From Lactarius indigo (lineage: Eukaryota > Basidiomycota > Agaricomycetes > Russulales > Russulaceae): a stretch of 64,000 nucleotides of DNA. The position numbers and the translations under genes are program-made. The DNA is taken from NCBI GenBank assembly GCA_025766275.1, contig JAFKAC010000176.1, positions 23,780 through 87,779 of the forward strand, given 5' to 3'. Below are positions 30,901-43,165 of the stretch, one piece after another. The notes beneath the pieces were generated by a model. That model had not been told where the DNA came from, searched no databases, and worked only from the letters and a program-made list of their open reading frames with translations. The stretch's first letter is position 1. Every line of letters begins with the position of its first letter.

Positions 30901-33493
30901 TTGGGGAAAGGGAGTACAGCCTCGTGAGATCAACGAGAGTGGAAATAGCGCCACAGAAGTGCATCGAGCCGAGAATAGTGTAACCGATCACGAAGCCGGT
31001 CGTTACGAGTTCCTGTGTGGAGCGCTCCATGAAAGATTTAGCCTGGTCTAACCCCGAACAAGTGCTTTCGAGGCCCGTGGAAAGATATGATCCGGCCTGA
31101 GCTGCTACGGTAGACGTGCAAGTGGGTGATGCGCGTGACAACAAAAGAAGATTTCTGGCCTCCGTGAACCGACACCATAGGTTGTGCTGTAAAAGTATAC
31201 CTAAAGACCGAAGAATGTATGGGGTACATTGAACACTAGACCCGGTTTATCGGCGACTCCTTTGCCTCCAGGGCATCAACTACTAAGGAAATGAGGTCTG
31301 TAACGATGCTATCGAACCACAGATTGCCCAATCGAGAAGGGAAGTCACGCGCAGTATGGGTGGTCAACGTACTTTCCGTGAGGCAGATGGGGGTCCGCCG
31401 TTCCGTGAACTCATCACCAAAAACAAGGTATTGAGGTACTGCACTTGTCTTGATCAAGCGAGATATCGATTAGAGCGAAGGTCGTCGGTCTTTGCCGGTC
31501 CCGATGCACTACCGTACTGACTGTACTACCTGGTTCGACGAACTCAATTTACCAACGTATCAACGGATGTAGAAGGTGCGCCAGTGGGAGAATACGTAGT
31601 GGTATGCGGCAGCATTAACAGCGCACATACACCAAGTATCACAGCACAGCATGCTAAGCAACTCATCGCGGCCTACATCTTGGGAAGCATGGTGCATGCT
31701 ATAACGAGACTTGGTTCTTGAATGGCGTTTTAGTGGGGTTCCTACGATAGCCGTGGGACCGACAGCTCCACGCTGGGGTGGAGCTCAGCACTCATGACGA
31801 TCGATAAACGAGACTATTTCGTCCCAATTTCGGCGATGACCTCAGAATGGGGCCACAAGATATGCAACTTACGAGATAAAGTCCGCCGGCGCGCGGTTTT
31901 CCTCCCATGCGGGACCCAGGGTTTCCACGGCATCTGTGTGCGGCTCAGGCGCATCGATTGTGGGCAGCCGAGCGAGCAGGTCGCTCCGGTAGGATATATG
32001 GTATCAAACGGTTCGCAGACTGTGTCATCCCAAAGCGAAGGGCTGCATTACGGTCCTCAGCGTTCATTGGGTTGCTGGTACTCGCGCCAAAAACCCTGCT
32101 CTCTTTTGCTGTGCGGCACAGGAAGACGTGATGCGGTCCACTCGTGCCACGTCGATGCTGGAGGTGCAAAGTCCGTGAATTATAGAACACGCAGATACAG
32201 GGTGCCCCTGGCAAGCAGACGTGATGAAGCGGAGTGATGCTACCTTCGCTACGGAGTTTGCAAGATACGGCATCCAACATCCGCGGCTCCCGCGGCACGT
32301 GTCATTCTCGAATGCGGGGAATCAGACTCAGGAAATCGATGAGAAAGTATGTATGGATATGCGATGCAGCGTAAGAGTAACCAAGCAAACTTGGCGATGG
32401 TGTCGTAGGAACGAGCGATGTGGCGTGTGAGCGATCGCCCCTCGAGCGAGTCATCACGGAGAATAGAAGGACCACGCTCATACCAAAGGCTATGAATGGA
32501 TAGCAGGGAGAGTAGTGTTGGTTATGGTACGCATCACTTGACTGGTCATGCAGGGGTGTTCTCACGCTTGCCGGAGCGCTGGATGGAGTGCGAGCTCGAT
32601 TCAGAGCAATGACATCATTAACGCGCCTCTGAGGAGCTGCCAATGGCGTCTTCTCACACACAGGCCCTGGGCGGACGACAGAAAGTCAACTGGTTAACCG
32701 GTCAACATCCATGACGGCCGGATCATGACATGCCAAAAGCTGCAGCTCACCCAATCCCAGCGCGGTGGCGGCAATTGGCCCCGAGTTCCACAAGAAGTGA
32801 TAGCTACTAAGCGCTGTGGCAATGACAGCATAGTAGAAAAGTGACAAGTAGCTGCTACTGGATATACCCGGAAAAGAGAACGAGAGTATGATGTGGTTCA
32901 GAGTTCAACGATCTGATCACGAGTTGCATACGTGGAGAATGACGAAATCTAGTGACGATTATCATCATGAAGTGTAGATGCGGTTTGTGATGCAATCTTC
33001 TTTACCGGTAAACTACCCAGGTTGCGGCCGAGGATCTCGGAGCCTGCTCACAGTTTTGGGGGGCCGATAACGTTTTCGACAGGGTAATCTTCGGCCTTCG
33101 GGAAATTTGCTCCAAGAGTTCTGTACAGAGCCATCATTGTACGTAGGTCACCGTTGCGTTGGCTGTTAACCAATGGTATTACAAGTCAGGATAGAAACAC
33201 TTTATGGTCCCGAGGGTCATTATGGTCAATGTCAGTCATAACAAAAAGATACCTAGGACGGTATGGTGTGACTCACATACGACATCAAGATACATTTCAG
33301 TACTTCGGTAGGAAATGTTGCGGAAATTGAGTCGGGATCACTGTTCACCTACCAGGGGGACCTCATAGGCCGAACATTGGGCGTTCTACGGGGACGTGAG
33401 TAGTCCCCGTAGAAACCTCGGATGAATTGAGGCGTTACAATTCATTTTAGAAAAGACAAAATTCCTACGCCGCCGGTAGCGACTGTACGTTTA
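30901..33493. other. Gene-poor region with a faint F-box trace
   Basis: About 2.6 kb without an intact gene. Near 32470-32500 (AAAGGCTATGAATGGATAGC) there is similarity to the AAAGGCTCTGAATGGGTAGC seen in F-box genes 1 and 6. A further heavily decayed copy is therefore likely between about 31800 and 32660. The rest shows no domain or repeat signal. Confidence 0.35.
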
Positions 33494-34907
33494 TTAATAA
33501 CCGACGTCTCTCTTCGAATAAAGCCCAATCACGCAGTCGAAACAGATCACTTGGCCGTCACTGGCACGATTGACTTTATCCGGAGTGAGCAAACAGATGG
33601 GACCGTGACACAGGAACAGGGATGTCACCTTTGTCAATTCATAGATACGTCTCTGGCTCGCAAACAGAATGGCGGCAGTCAGTACGCTTTGGAGGAGTTT
33701 GGACCCTGCGCCCTTGTATATCCCGCTCACGCCCTCCTCAGCGATTATTGTGCGTAGACCATGCAACGCAGAGCGATAGCGAGCTGCTGCTGCATGGCCA
33801 GCCTGTAGGCGTGACTTGACAACGCTGCAAAGGTGGGTGTCAAACAGAACTTCCAGCTGTTCCAAGCCATTACGGCACGGAAGCACCGACGTACATATAC
33901 GGGTATGTCACCCCAGTTGCAACTATTCAACCACGTGGCGTATCATCAAACCACCGCATGACTCCTGTTTGGACTAAATGGCTCACTGAGCTTCGAAATA
34001 GCGCCGAGCATGAAAAAGTCCCAGTCGGTGAGCAGCGCGCCAATGCGCCCGGCCGCGCGACGACGGCGCACGAGCGCATTCTTGAGCTGCTCAAAAACGG
34101 TGTATTGAAGAACCGGGTTCGCTACGAGCACTAGTGCGGGACCAAGACCACGGAAGAATACGGCAGGCCCGCCAGTCTGCAGGAGTCGTGCGGCCGTCTC
34201 AAAGACGCCGAGGCGCTTCTGTGGCGGAGGTGGAGCAGCTTCTGCAGAACCTGTATCCATTCCACGGATAGTTTGCGCTGTTTGAATCACCCAGACGGGG
34301 TTAGAGATGACGGTTGTCGCGGAACCTATATGTTTTTTTTTTTGGTTAAGAAAGAAGACAAATGAACAAGAAGGACCAACCAGCGATAAGCCCTGCAAGC
34401 ATGGATTCGAGGGTTGAGAGGGCTTTAGAGCCACTCCGTGATCTTACGATAACACCCTTGGAGCTCTCGTAAAAGTAATAATACACGCTTGACCAATGTG
34501 GCGGTGTGTGAATGCGTGGAGGTGGATCACGAAAATGGGGTAACACACCCGTTAGTTATAGCGATACCGAGAAGGCTCGAGTTCAGTCCACTGTACAGTC
34601 CAAAGAAGCCCTCCCGCTTCAAGACATCAGCCACCGCCCGATACGTTGACTGTAGGCCAGGATCAGAAAACGAGGAACAGAAACAGCTCATTGACGGAGT
34701 GTGGCGTCGCTTATCAAAAATCGAAGCTCACCTTGTTTTCTTTGGTCTCATTGGCGGCTCGCGTCGAGAGGAAAACTAATGGACTACGAGAGACTTGGAT
34801 GAGTGCCTGATAACCGCGGACATAGTAAACACTCACTACGTCGCCGTCATCGCCAGAATTCCGCCGGTGGCGCCAGCTACTGAGTGTATGAAAGAGTCAC
34901 TGGGCAT
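33494..34907 (-). CDS. Mitochondrial-carrier family protein, peroxisomal adenine-nucleotide type
   Basis: Seven minus-strand exons keep frame: 34907-34837, 34783-34732, 34649-34549, 34487-34381, 34325-33987, 33922-33895 and 33824-33629. They code for 298 residues from MPSDSFIHSVAGATGG to RRIYELTK. Exon 6 is only 28 nt. After 33629 the frame runs on to 33494 if unspliced; a GT-AG intron would instead put a stop at 33560. The three carrier signature segments are visible: TYPLVFLSTR, NPVWVIQTAQT and TYPYIVVKSRLQAG, with VYYYFYE and FRGLGPALVLVANP. These words, and the length, fit the PMP34/ANT1 branch that imports ATP into peroxisomes in exchange for AMP, or carries CoA/NAD; the exact substrate cannot be told. 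Six transmembrane helices are expected. Confidence 0.83.
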
Positions 34908-36072
34908 TGGTGGCCGCAAGTCTAATTGGCACTGTCAACCAGAACTCGGTGTACTGATGTAGCGCGATGAGCTTTAAGGGCTTCTAGTTCGTATACGTTC
35001 CTCACGTGTCTAGAGTCGACAGGGAAGATGTATGTCGAACGAAGAGAGAAAATAGAGGCCGAATAGAGAAACGAGTTGTGCGAATGTCCGATGATGGACG
35101 ACACGGCACGCGCACCCCCGAACGCGGAAGCCAGACCGGTAAAATCACATGACAGCAGCTAAGCACGTGACACATATCAGAAAAAAGAAAACGAAAAACA
35201 TACGCCACTAGTTAGGGTGAGGCACCATCATGGTCATGACCTTTCACGAATGTCACGTCAATCAAGTAGGATTGAGGCGTTGGTCATTAAGGATCGAATA
35301 GCAGTAATCAGATCTTCTAGTAAGACATTCAATTTTTTTTCTCCATACAAACCAAACAGAGGCGTCAACGCCACTGGTTGTAAGAGGACCAGGATGTGGA
35401 GCTGTCGTGTCCCGCTGATCTCCGAGAAAACAGAACAAGAGAACCGAATGAACACACAATTGAAATCACAGGAGTTTAAGGTGTTCTCAACTTGCGGAGT
35501 ACCAACTTGAACTTGCCTCTAAATATAATCACAGATCCTAGATCATGGCAAATGAGTCGGTGGTAGGTTACCACGCCCCCACGACCAAGTTAATTATAAA
35601 CGGCGTTACGTCGCTCCCTTCGAATTGGACGAGTTGACAGAAGTCTAGATCGTGCGACTTTGCATATCCCATCAAGGCAATACCAATGAAGACATACGGC
35701 TTGGATCTCATGGAACTTTCGACTTGTCGCATCTTCATTACTCCCTGAGAGCAGGAAAGCTGGCCGCGTTCCCATGGTTGAGCTTGAGCGCCCCTCAAGG
35801 TCGTCAGCTTGGTGACACTACGAAGCGTCGAGGGGTGTGTGCATGCCAAATTATCCGGGGAGTAGGCGAAAAGACGGCGATAGAGAGAGCACGTGGCGAG
35901 CGTCAACGTCACTTTCGTACTTTCTGCCTTCCTCACGAGAAATGGCTGTAGATGTTGCGGCGTGCCAAAGAGGTATGTTCAGATCTAGTAACCTGAAACT
36001 TGGATAGCTTTTTTTCTAACCGCCGGAATGAAAAGGTGCCCCAGATAATAATCCGCTACCCTCTCCGCGCAG
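34908..36072. other. Intergenic region
   Basis: About 1.2 kb between divergently transcribed genes, so it should hold both promoters. A minus-strand frame at 35568-35936 is open but has no recognisable domain, and I do not call it a gene. Confidence 0.45.
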
Positions 36073-36078
36073 TATAAA
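36073..36078 (+). promoter_or_regulatory. TATA box of DUF1996 gene 1
   Basis: TATAAA (in AGTATAAAGG) lies 98 bases before the ATG at 36171, a usual distance in basidiomycete genes with a short leader. Confidence 0.55.
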
Positions 36079-36170
36079 GGCACCTAGTGTTTAACCAGAA
36101 TGCCAGCATCCACAGGTGCTTTTCACCCCTCAGTTTCGAACACCCAGTTCTCTTCGTGTCTTGCGACGAG

Positions 36171-37538
36171 ATGCGCCTTTCTTTCTTCGCCGCCGGACTC
36201 CTTCTTGTCCCTTCTGCTCACGCTTTCTGGCGCCTGCCATGCGCTGTACCGGTCGTCAACTCTCGCATTGACCCGATCATCTCTCCTGGCAAGGCAAGCA
36301 GCCATGCTCATACGATCATGGGTTCTAATGGTGAGCCCGTTCCTCGTGAGACAACGACGACGGTCTAACCTGACTCCCCGTGCTAGCTATTGGGTATAAT
36401 ACCCAGTTCGGAGACTTGCGTAGTTCCCAGTGCACGACGTGCATGGTCAGGGACGACAAGTCCGCGTATTGGATTCCTGCGCTGGTGCGTAGCGGGACGG
36501 CGTGTAAATGCCTACGGAAATAGCAAACTGAATAACTATCTTCAGTACTATCAGCACCGCGACGGATCATTCCAGGAGGTCGACCATGGAGGAATGGTCG
36601 TGTAGGTCTCCAGGACGTCTTAAACTGTGAACATTCCCTTATTAGTGTTGCAGATACTATCTTCAGCGCAACGCTGCGAACGAGACCGTGGAAGCCTTCC
36701 CAGATGGGCTTCGTATGTTCACAGGAAACCCATATGCCCGAAGCTTCGCAGGCACCCCCGAATCGAAAGCCATCTCTTGGAATTGGTCAGCTTCTTTCTC
36801 TATTTAGGTAGCAAGCTGATACTAAACTTGCATAATGTTAGCATCAACTTCAACGGCCCGGGTCAACCGGACTCGCCCGGATTTGGAAACACGAATTGCC
36901 CGAACGGCCTTAGAGCACAGGTGTTCTTCCCTGGCTGCTGGGATGGTGTGAACCTCGACTCGCCGGATCACAAGTCCCACATGGCGTACCCGGATGGCGT
37001 CGATAGTGGCCAGTGCCCGCCCACGCACCCGCACCACCTCGTGTCCATCTTCTACGAGGTGTGGTTCAACGTTGCGCCATTCAACAACCTGAACGACGGT
37101 GGGAGGTTCGTGCTCGCGAACGGCGACCCGACTGGCTACGGGCTGCACGGCGACTTCCTCAACGGATGGGACCGCAGCGTGCTCTCGCGCGCGGTGCAGA
37201 CGTGCACGGACGGCTCGGGGGTGATCGAGAACTGCCCCGTGTTCCAGAACGAGGGTCGCTTCGTCTCGAACGCAGACATGAACTCGTGCGCCGCGTCTAA
37301 CCCGCTTCAGGAGAACGTCTCCGGCCCCATACCGAACCTCCCAGGCTGCGTCGCAGTGACCAATGGCCCCGGCCCAGCCAGTGCCTCCGATCTCGTCCCC
37401 GGCTGCACCGCTGCGGCCGCGCGCAGGTCGTCGGACGAGGACCTCGTGGCGCGTACGCCCGAGGAAGTTTCCGGGGCGAATGTGAACAGGCGTAGTCATC
37501 GTGCTATGCGCGGTCAGGACTGGCTCCTTTCCGTCTGA
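36171..37538 (+). CDS. Secreted DUF1996 protein 1 (five exons, about 380 aa)
   Basis: Exons 36171-36330, 36387-36484, 36546-36601, 36654-36785 and 36842-37538 join in frame. A signal peptide (MRLSFFAAGLLLVPSAHA) is followed at once by FWRLPCAVPVVNSRIDPI. The DUF1996 landmarks are SPGKASSHAHTIMGSN, a CTTCMV cysteine motif, VVYYLQRN, FFPGCWDGVNLDS, HLVSIFYEVWF and VLANGDPTGYGLHGDF. Conserved Cys and His residues suggest a disulphide-bonded extracellular fold, perhaps metal-binding. DUF1996 proteins are abundant in Agaricomycete secretomes with no settled activity. The end is short and basic, without the long tail of its neighbour at 41184. The paired gene has the same exon pattern, so the two arose by duplication. 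Confidence 0.87.
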
Positions 37539-40500
37539 TTACAGCATCATTTCGCTTCGCTTCCTTCCACCCTTCCGATCTTCCATCATGCCTCCCCTTT
37601 CGGCTGCAGTCCGAGACTGCCCTTTTTTTTTTTTCTTTCCAACTAGACTTCCCTTTTCCCGTGCGCAGCTTGACAACGCACGAAACTCCCCTTTGGCGGC
37701 GCCCATTGATCACGTTGCATCCACTTCCCTTTCGGCCAGTGCCGGTTTTTTTTTTTTCCTCTTCTCTTCTCTTTTGGGTATATGGTGTTGACGTAAGAAG
37801 CAAACAAAGTTGTAACCTGCTGTATGTGGGGTGGGTCTGGCCCTCACACGCTGTGTTCGTGTGAGGGTGCAGGCATGCAGTTGAATAGCTTGAAACCTTG
37901 TACGACAGATAGATAAGTTGTGGTGTCTACTACTACTGGTTCCCCGAGAATATGTGTTCGTTATTGGTCATAGAAATAGACCCTATCTTTTGCATCCTGC
38001 TGGCATCCCGGAGCGTCAATCATGCTCAACATCACAGGGACTCCGCCCAAGTTCTCACTAGCGCCCATACACGGGGACTGTCAATCGCGTAGCGACCTGA
38101 AGTGCTACTGTGTCATAATGTGATACCCTCAGAAGTGTGTGCTCAGGCGTTCGTCAAGTGACCCTGGTGATAAGATGGCCTTCACGTGGGGATATTAACT
38201 ATTAACTGCATCCCGGTCCCGCGCCCCTTGCCGCGCCCCCAAGTTCTGTTCTGATTGCTTGTTTTAATATGAGACGATCACTTCCTCATGATTAAGAAGT
38301 GAAGCTAAATACGAGACTTTGCGGTCCATCTGGGGTGCCGAAAGGGACTACTATAGTCACAAAAAGGACCGACCAGTAGGTCGACATAAGCATAAGATGG
38401 CGTCGTCACGATAACGTCAATGACGTTGCTTCGGCGCGAGCGAATTATCTCCGTTGTGGGAAAAAAAAACAGCAGGTTGTCACATAGCTATAGACATGCA
38501 ATTACACACTGTCAGAATATGTGCGATGAGATGGGAATACGTCGGTATCTGTACTGCCGAATCGGGGTTCGTGGGGCTTATTGAACACATAGAGAATCAA
38601 GAGATGAAAAAGCAAAGAACATACACCGAATTCCCTCAACCTTACCTTCGATACGTCGAAGTAGTTCGGGGCGATGTAGCGACTATCGAGAGGTTGCATG
38701 CCTCATAAAAAGAGGTCAGGTGGCCAAGCTCGGGAGTCGCGAACATCCCTGAGATTCGATTAAGCTTGATTGATCAAATTTCAGGATTGAGCTAGACAAT
38801 ATTTTAGGGCACACACACCCCTGGCATGATCATGACGTGTTTTCTGGATGTCGGTACGCTCCCGACCATAGTGATTCGAGGCACGATGATGGCCCTGGGA
38901 CTGTGGTGAGAGGCCCGAGCGCGCCTTGGCTTTGGTTGTTCCGCGGAACACTGTAACGGTTCCGCTCGTCCGAAATGATGCTGCCCCCTGCACAGCGACA
39001 TAGTGCGCAGGAGTATGACTATGCGCCGGATTGTGTGCCTTGCTCTGTCTCTCTGGGCTAGGAAACGATCCCTCCCAGCTGAGACGCCTTCCGCGAACAT
39101 CCGCATGGGAGCCCCATGGAACACGCACATCGCCGCACATCTCTAAGGGGATCTCCCTCTGAGCATGGGTGCATACAGTACGTAGTCCGTCAACTTGAGC
39201 ACCAGCTTAGCAAGTTATCTGGAAATGGGTCTTCATCTTCCTATCTTGCAATCGCATTGTGGATACACGAAAAAATTCAAATTCAGAATCGTCCTTCACG
39301 TCGGCCATCAGCATAATCAATCGTTTGAATTTCAAATCATGGTCTCAGCTTCTGACTTGCCCCTTGCCTCGAATAGCAAGCGGGTGCATAAGTTATCTCA
39401 GTTCCTAATTACTGTTGATCGCAAGGCTGATAGTGGTTATTGGAGAAACGAGAGTGATCTGTTTGCCCAACGGAACGACAGCTTGAAGCTCCTCAGCTCA
39501 TCTGTCGATGGCGTCTGTCGAGGCGTTTCTGGTCAATTCTCCATTCCAGATTCTCGCTGCTAGATATTTTAGAACAGATAATTCTGAGCTCGATTCCGGG
39601 GCATCCTTCCCTGGACTTACTGTTTCCGAGAATCGAAAAAACCGAGGTCGCGAGGAAGGTCGTGAGGTAGTAACCCCTCAACATACAATATTCCGTCGTG
39701 GGCAGAACTCGGACATTAGCTTACTTGTATATACAATACGTGGGTGCGAGGATGATTCTATAGGTTAAATGTTGTCTTTGCTTTAAGGCGTAAACCGTTC
39801 AGTAAATCAGGTGCCTATCGAGCGACTATCAAGGTGGCTCTGGATCCAAGTCTGGGTCGTAACCAATGACTGTCACCTCAGTCCTTGCCCCGGCCTCCGT
39901 ACGCGCAGGCACGGACTTGGAAATGAGGTAGCTAAAATACTACTACGAAGATAGTGTGTTTTCCCAGGTACACACCAATGCGTTGCCCCAGCAAGTCGGG
40001 GGGCCAGAGATTACGACGTGGAAATTAGAAAACCAGAGCACGTGAACATGGTACGCTGGCACAGAATCCGAAAAGGGGAATCAATAAGATAAGATCATAA
40101 GGTTCAGTACAGTCGTCGTCCTCACCACGACGTCGCGTGGGTTCGTGCCACGCGCCTCAGCGATCGAACGCGAATGTAAATAAATAGGCATTCAGATATT
40201 GCCGGAGAAAAGATTCTACCACGGATTCGTACCGTTTCATCATGACAGAACTAATAATAACACTTAACTGACAGAAAAAATCAAGGAAAAAACCATATTG
40301 TGAGAAGCAACGAGGAAGGAGACACGCTACGACCAGTCCTAGTCTTTGTCTTGTAACCCGGTAATATAAATGGATTTTTGCAAAGAAGCAATGAGGAAGA
40401 CTTTGACAGAATGGGGGCTTCTGGTGTCAAGGAGTTACGGCCTGGCCAAGCTTTATGGAGGCACACCACGGAAAATAATACCTTATTTAGAATTTTCATA

Positions 40501-41183
40501 AAAACCGTTTCAGGCACAACACTTGGAAACAGAGACAGATAAACGGGCTTTACAGTGCATCCACCCCAGATCCCCTCGGGACAAGGCCGCGGTACGTCCC
40601 GCGTCCTTGAAACTGAGTCACTTCACTGATATTTTGACAGCGAGATTCCAGAAAGGGAACGGCGTCTATCAGCACGTTCACCGATATTACGAACACTTCC
40701 GTTGTCGGCGTATGTGCAATACAGTCCAGAATATCGTGAAACTTCGTACATTTCTGCTACTGTTGAACCCGAGCACAGACTTATACAAGGCAGTCTGTTT
40801 GGCTTCGGTGACCTGGACCGTAGTTTGACACGACAGTGGGGAAGTGGTACCTTACTGATTTTATGACCAAGTCATTTGGGGGTAAATGGTGAAGATGCGG
40901 CGATAGAAACAATGCCAACAAGTCGGCTTTGTTTATACTTTTCTTTCCCCTCGCGACACGAAGATCGTTGCCAGGTAGACCAAGGACATGACACCCTACG
41001 TTCACCAGCTGCTGAAGCGATTTAACACACAATGATCACCCAATTAAAATATTTTCGAAAATTTTGACGCAGGCTCAAATCACATAAAGTCCTCTCTGGC
41101 GAGTCCTGCATCCTTCAATTCAGTTGCCCTTCCCTCCTCTCCTTTAGTCACTCTTTTTTCTTTTTCTCTTTCTTTTGTACAAG
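37539..41183. other. Large intergenic region between the DUF1996 paralogues
   Basis: About 3.6 kb. Directly after the gene come pyrimidine runs (T10-12 at about 37622-37633 and 37746-37757). Open frames at 38454-38708, 38781-39140, 39195-39768 and 40523-40828 show no domain or family words. No RNA gene or repeat was recognised. The right end is a CT-rich stretch (41107-41178) just before the next ATG, as is common in front of strong fungal genes. Confidence 0.45.
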
Positions 41184-43165
41184 ATGATAGTCTCTCTTTT
41201 GACCTTAGGGCTTCTGCTTATACCTTCCTCTAACGCCTTCTTTCGCTTACCATGCGCCAAACCGGTTCTCGATTCTCGTGTAGACCCGATCGTTTCCCCT
41301 GGCAAGGCGAGCTCCCATGCTCACACCATTATGGGCTCTAACGGTACGCATTCGTTTAAAAATTTGAATGGCAAGCGTTTATCTGATTTCTCGTATTAGC
41401 CATTGGGTTGAGTACTACGTTCAACGACCTGCGTAATTCCGAGTGCACGACGTGCATGGTCAAGGACGACAAATCTGCGTACTGGGTTCCAGAGTTGGTA
41501 CGTAGCAGCCGACTTTCACGTAAAGTATCAGATATAATAATACTATTACCGATTCTAGTACTATCAGTACAAGAACGGATCATTCCAGGTTGTCACCCAT
41601 GGAGGAATGATAGTGTATGTCTCCAAAGCGACTCAGCCTGCGAAGTTTCCTTGATAAGTGCTCCAGGTACTATCTCCAGCGCAACGCAGCCAACGAAACC
41701 GTGGAAGCCTTCCCGGACGGCTTGCGTATGCTTGCAGGGAACCCATATCTCCGAAGCAAACCGAATGGCACCCCCGAAGCTAGAGCTATCACTTGGAAAT
41801 GGTCGGTCCATACCTCGCATTGTAACAACCGCTACTGTACTGACACCAACGACGATAAGCATCGACTTTAACGGTCCGGATCAACCGGAGACGTCAGGAT
41901 TCGCCAACACGAACTGCCCAGGTGCCCTCAGAGCACAGATATTCTTCCCTGCTTGCTGGGATGGTGTGAACCTCGACTCGGCGGACCACAAGTCCCACAT
42001 GGCATACCCAGATGGTGTTGATGGCGGCCAATGCCCGTACACGCACCCACACCACCTCGTGTCCATCTTCTTCGAGGTGTGGTTCAGCGTGGCGCCGTTC
42101 AACAATCTGCACGACGGCGGGCGGTTCGTGCTCGCGAATGGCGATCCGACTGGCTTTGGGTTGCACGGCGACTTTGCCGACGGATGGGACAAGGACGTGC
42201 TTTCGCGCGCGGTGAAGACATGCACGGCAAACTCGGGGGTGATCGAGGACTGCTCCGTATTCCAGAACGAGGGTCGCTTTGTCTCGAACGCAGACATGAA
42301 CTCTTGTGCAGCGCCAAACCCGTTCCCCAATGAGCTGGTTGCTCCTTCCAACGCCCTTTTGCCGAACCTCCCGGGCTGCGTCGCGGTGACCAATGGCCCC
42401 GCGCCAGCTACCGCTGCTGACGTCGTCCCGGGCTGCATGTCCGGATCCGGGAACCCTGTGCCGATTTCGACCCCCCCGCAGAACACGAGCATGAGCATGA
42501 GCTCCACCTCGAGCTCGATGCCCCCTCCTTCCATCTCCCCCGCCAGTCCCCCGCCAAGCCCTGTGCCTACTTCCGTTAATGGTTCCTCTCCGACCAGCTC
42601 CGTGTCCACTCCTTTGCCCAGCCCGCCGCCTTCAAAAGGGGTTCCGAGTTCCTCTACCACCACCACCACCACTGCCACCACTGTCACTACCCCTGCTGCC
42701 CCGCCGTCCGTTACCCCTCCGGGGCCCGTAACGTCGAGCTCCCCCCCGCCACCACCGGTCAACTCACCCATCAGCAGCAGTGGCGATGGACATGGAAAGC
42801 CGAGCACGAGCACGAGCACAAGCACTACGTCTGGCGGCCCCGCAAGCAAGGACCCGGGGTCCGTCTCGCCGAAGCCGACGACCACACCGCCCGCCAAGGG
42901 CCCCTATCCTTCGTCGTCGGTGTCGTCGGTATCGTCGAAGAAGCCAGAGCCGTCTATGCAGTTCCACCATCACCACCACCATCACCATCACCATCACCAC
43001 CCTCACAAGCAGGAGCACCAGCACCAGAACAACAACGAGGACGAGGAGGACTGCGACGAACAGCCACCCCCTGCTCCCACCCACACGGTCAAGAACGCCA
43101 GCGTGCCTATGCGCCGCAGGCACCACGCGCGGCGCGCGGGGCATGGCTCGAACATCCACTTCTGA
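41184..43165 (+). CDS. Secreted DUF1996 protein 2 with Ser/Thr/Pro tail and poly-His tract (584 aa)
   Basis: Exons 41184-41343, 41400-41497, 41559-41614, 41667-41801 and 41860-43165 keep frame, with the same phases and near-identical exon lengths as the gene at 36171. A signal peptide (MIVSLLTLGLLLIPSSNA) precedes FFRLPCAKPV. The domain repeats the family words SPGKASSHAHTIMGSN, CTTCMV, ACWDGVNLDS, EVWFSVAPFNN and NGDPTGFGLHGDF. After about residue 360 comes a roughly 160-residue Ser/Thr/Pro-rich region, likely O-glycosylated. A tract of 12 consecutive histidines (about 42967-43000) follows, then an acidic Gln/Asn stretch and a basic end. The tail could bind metal ions or anchor the protein in the wall. 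No GPI signal is evident. Confidence 0.87.

Noticed and set aside
35568..35936. A 122-codon minus-strand frame with hydrophobic words.
   Set aside because: No family similarity was recognised, no paired exons, and its length is expected by chance.
41881..42897. A 338-codon minus-strand frame rich in Gly, Val and Glu.
   Set aside because: It is the complement of the low-complexity Ser/Thr/Pro coding sequence of DUF1996 gene 2 and has no domain.
42962..43000. CAC/CAT run considered as a simple microsatellite only.
   Set aside because: It lies in frame in an otherwise intact exon and mixes CAC and CAT codons, so it is treated as coding poly-His.
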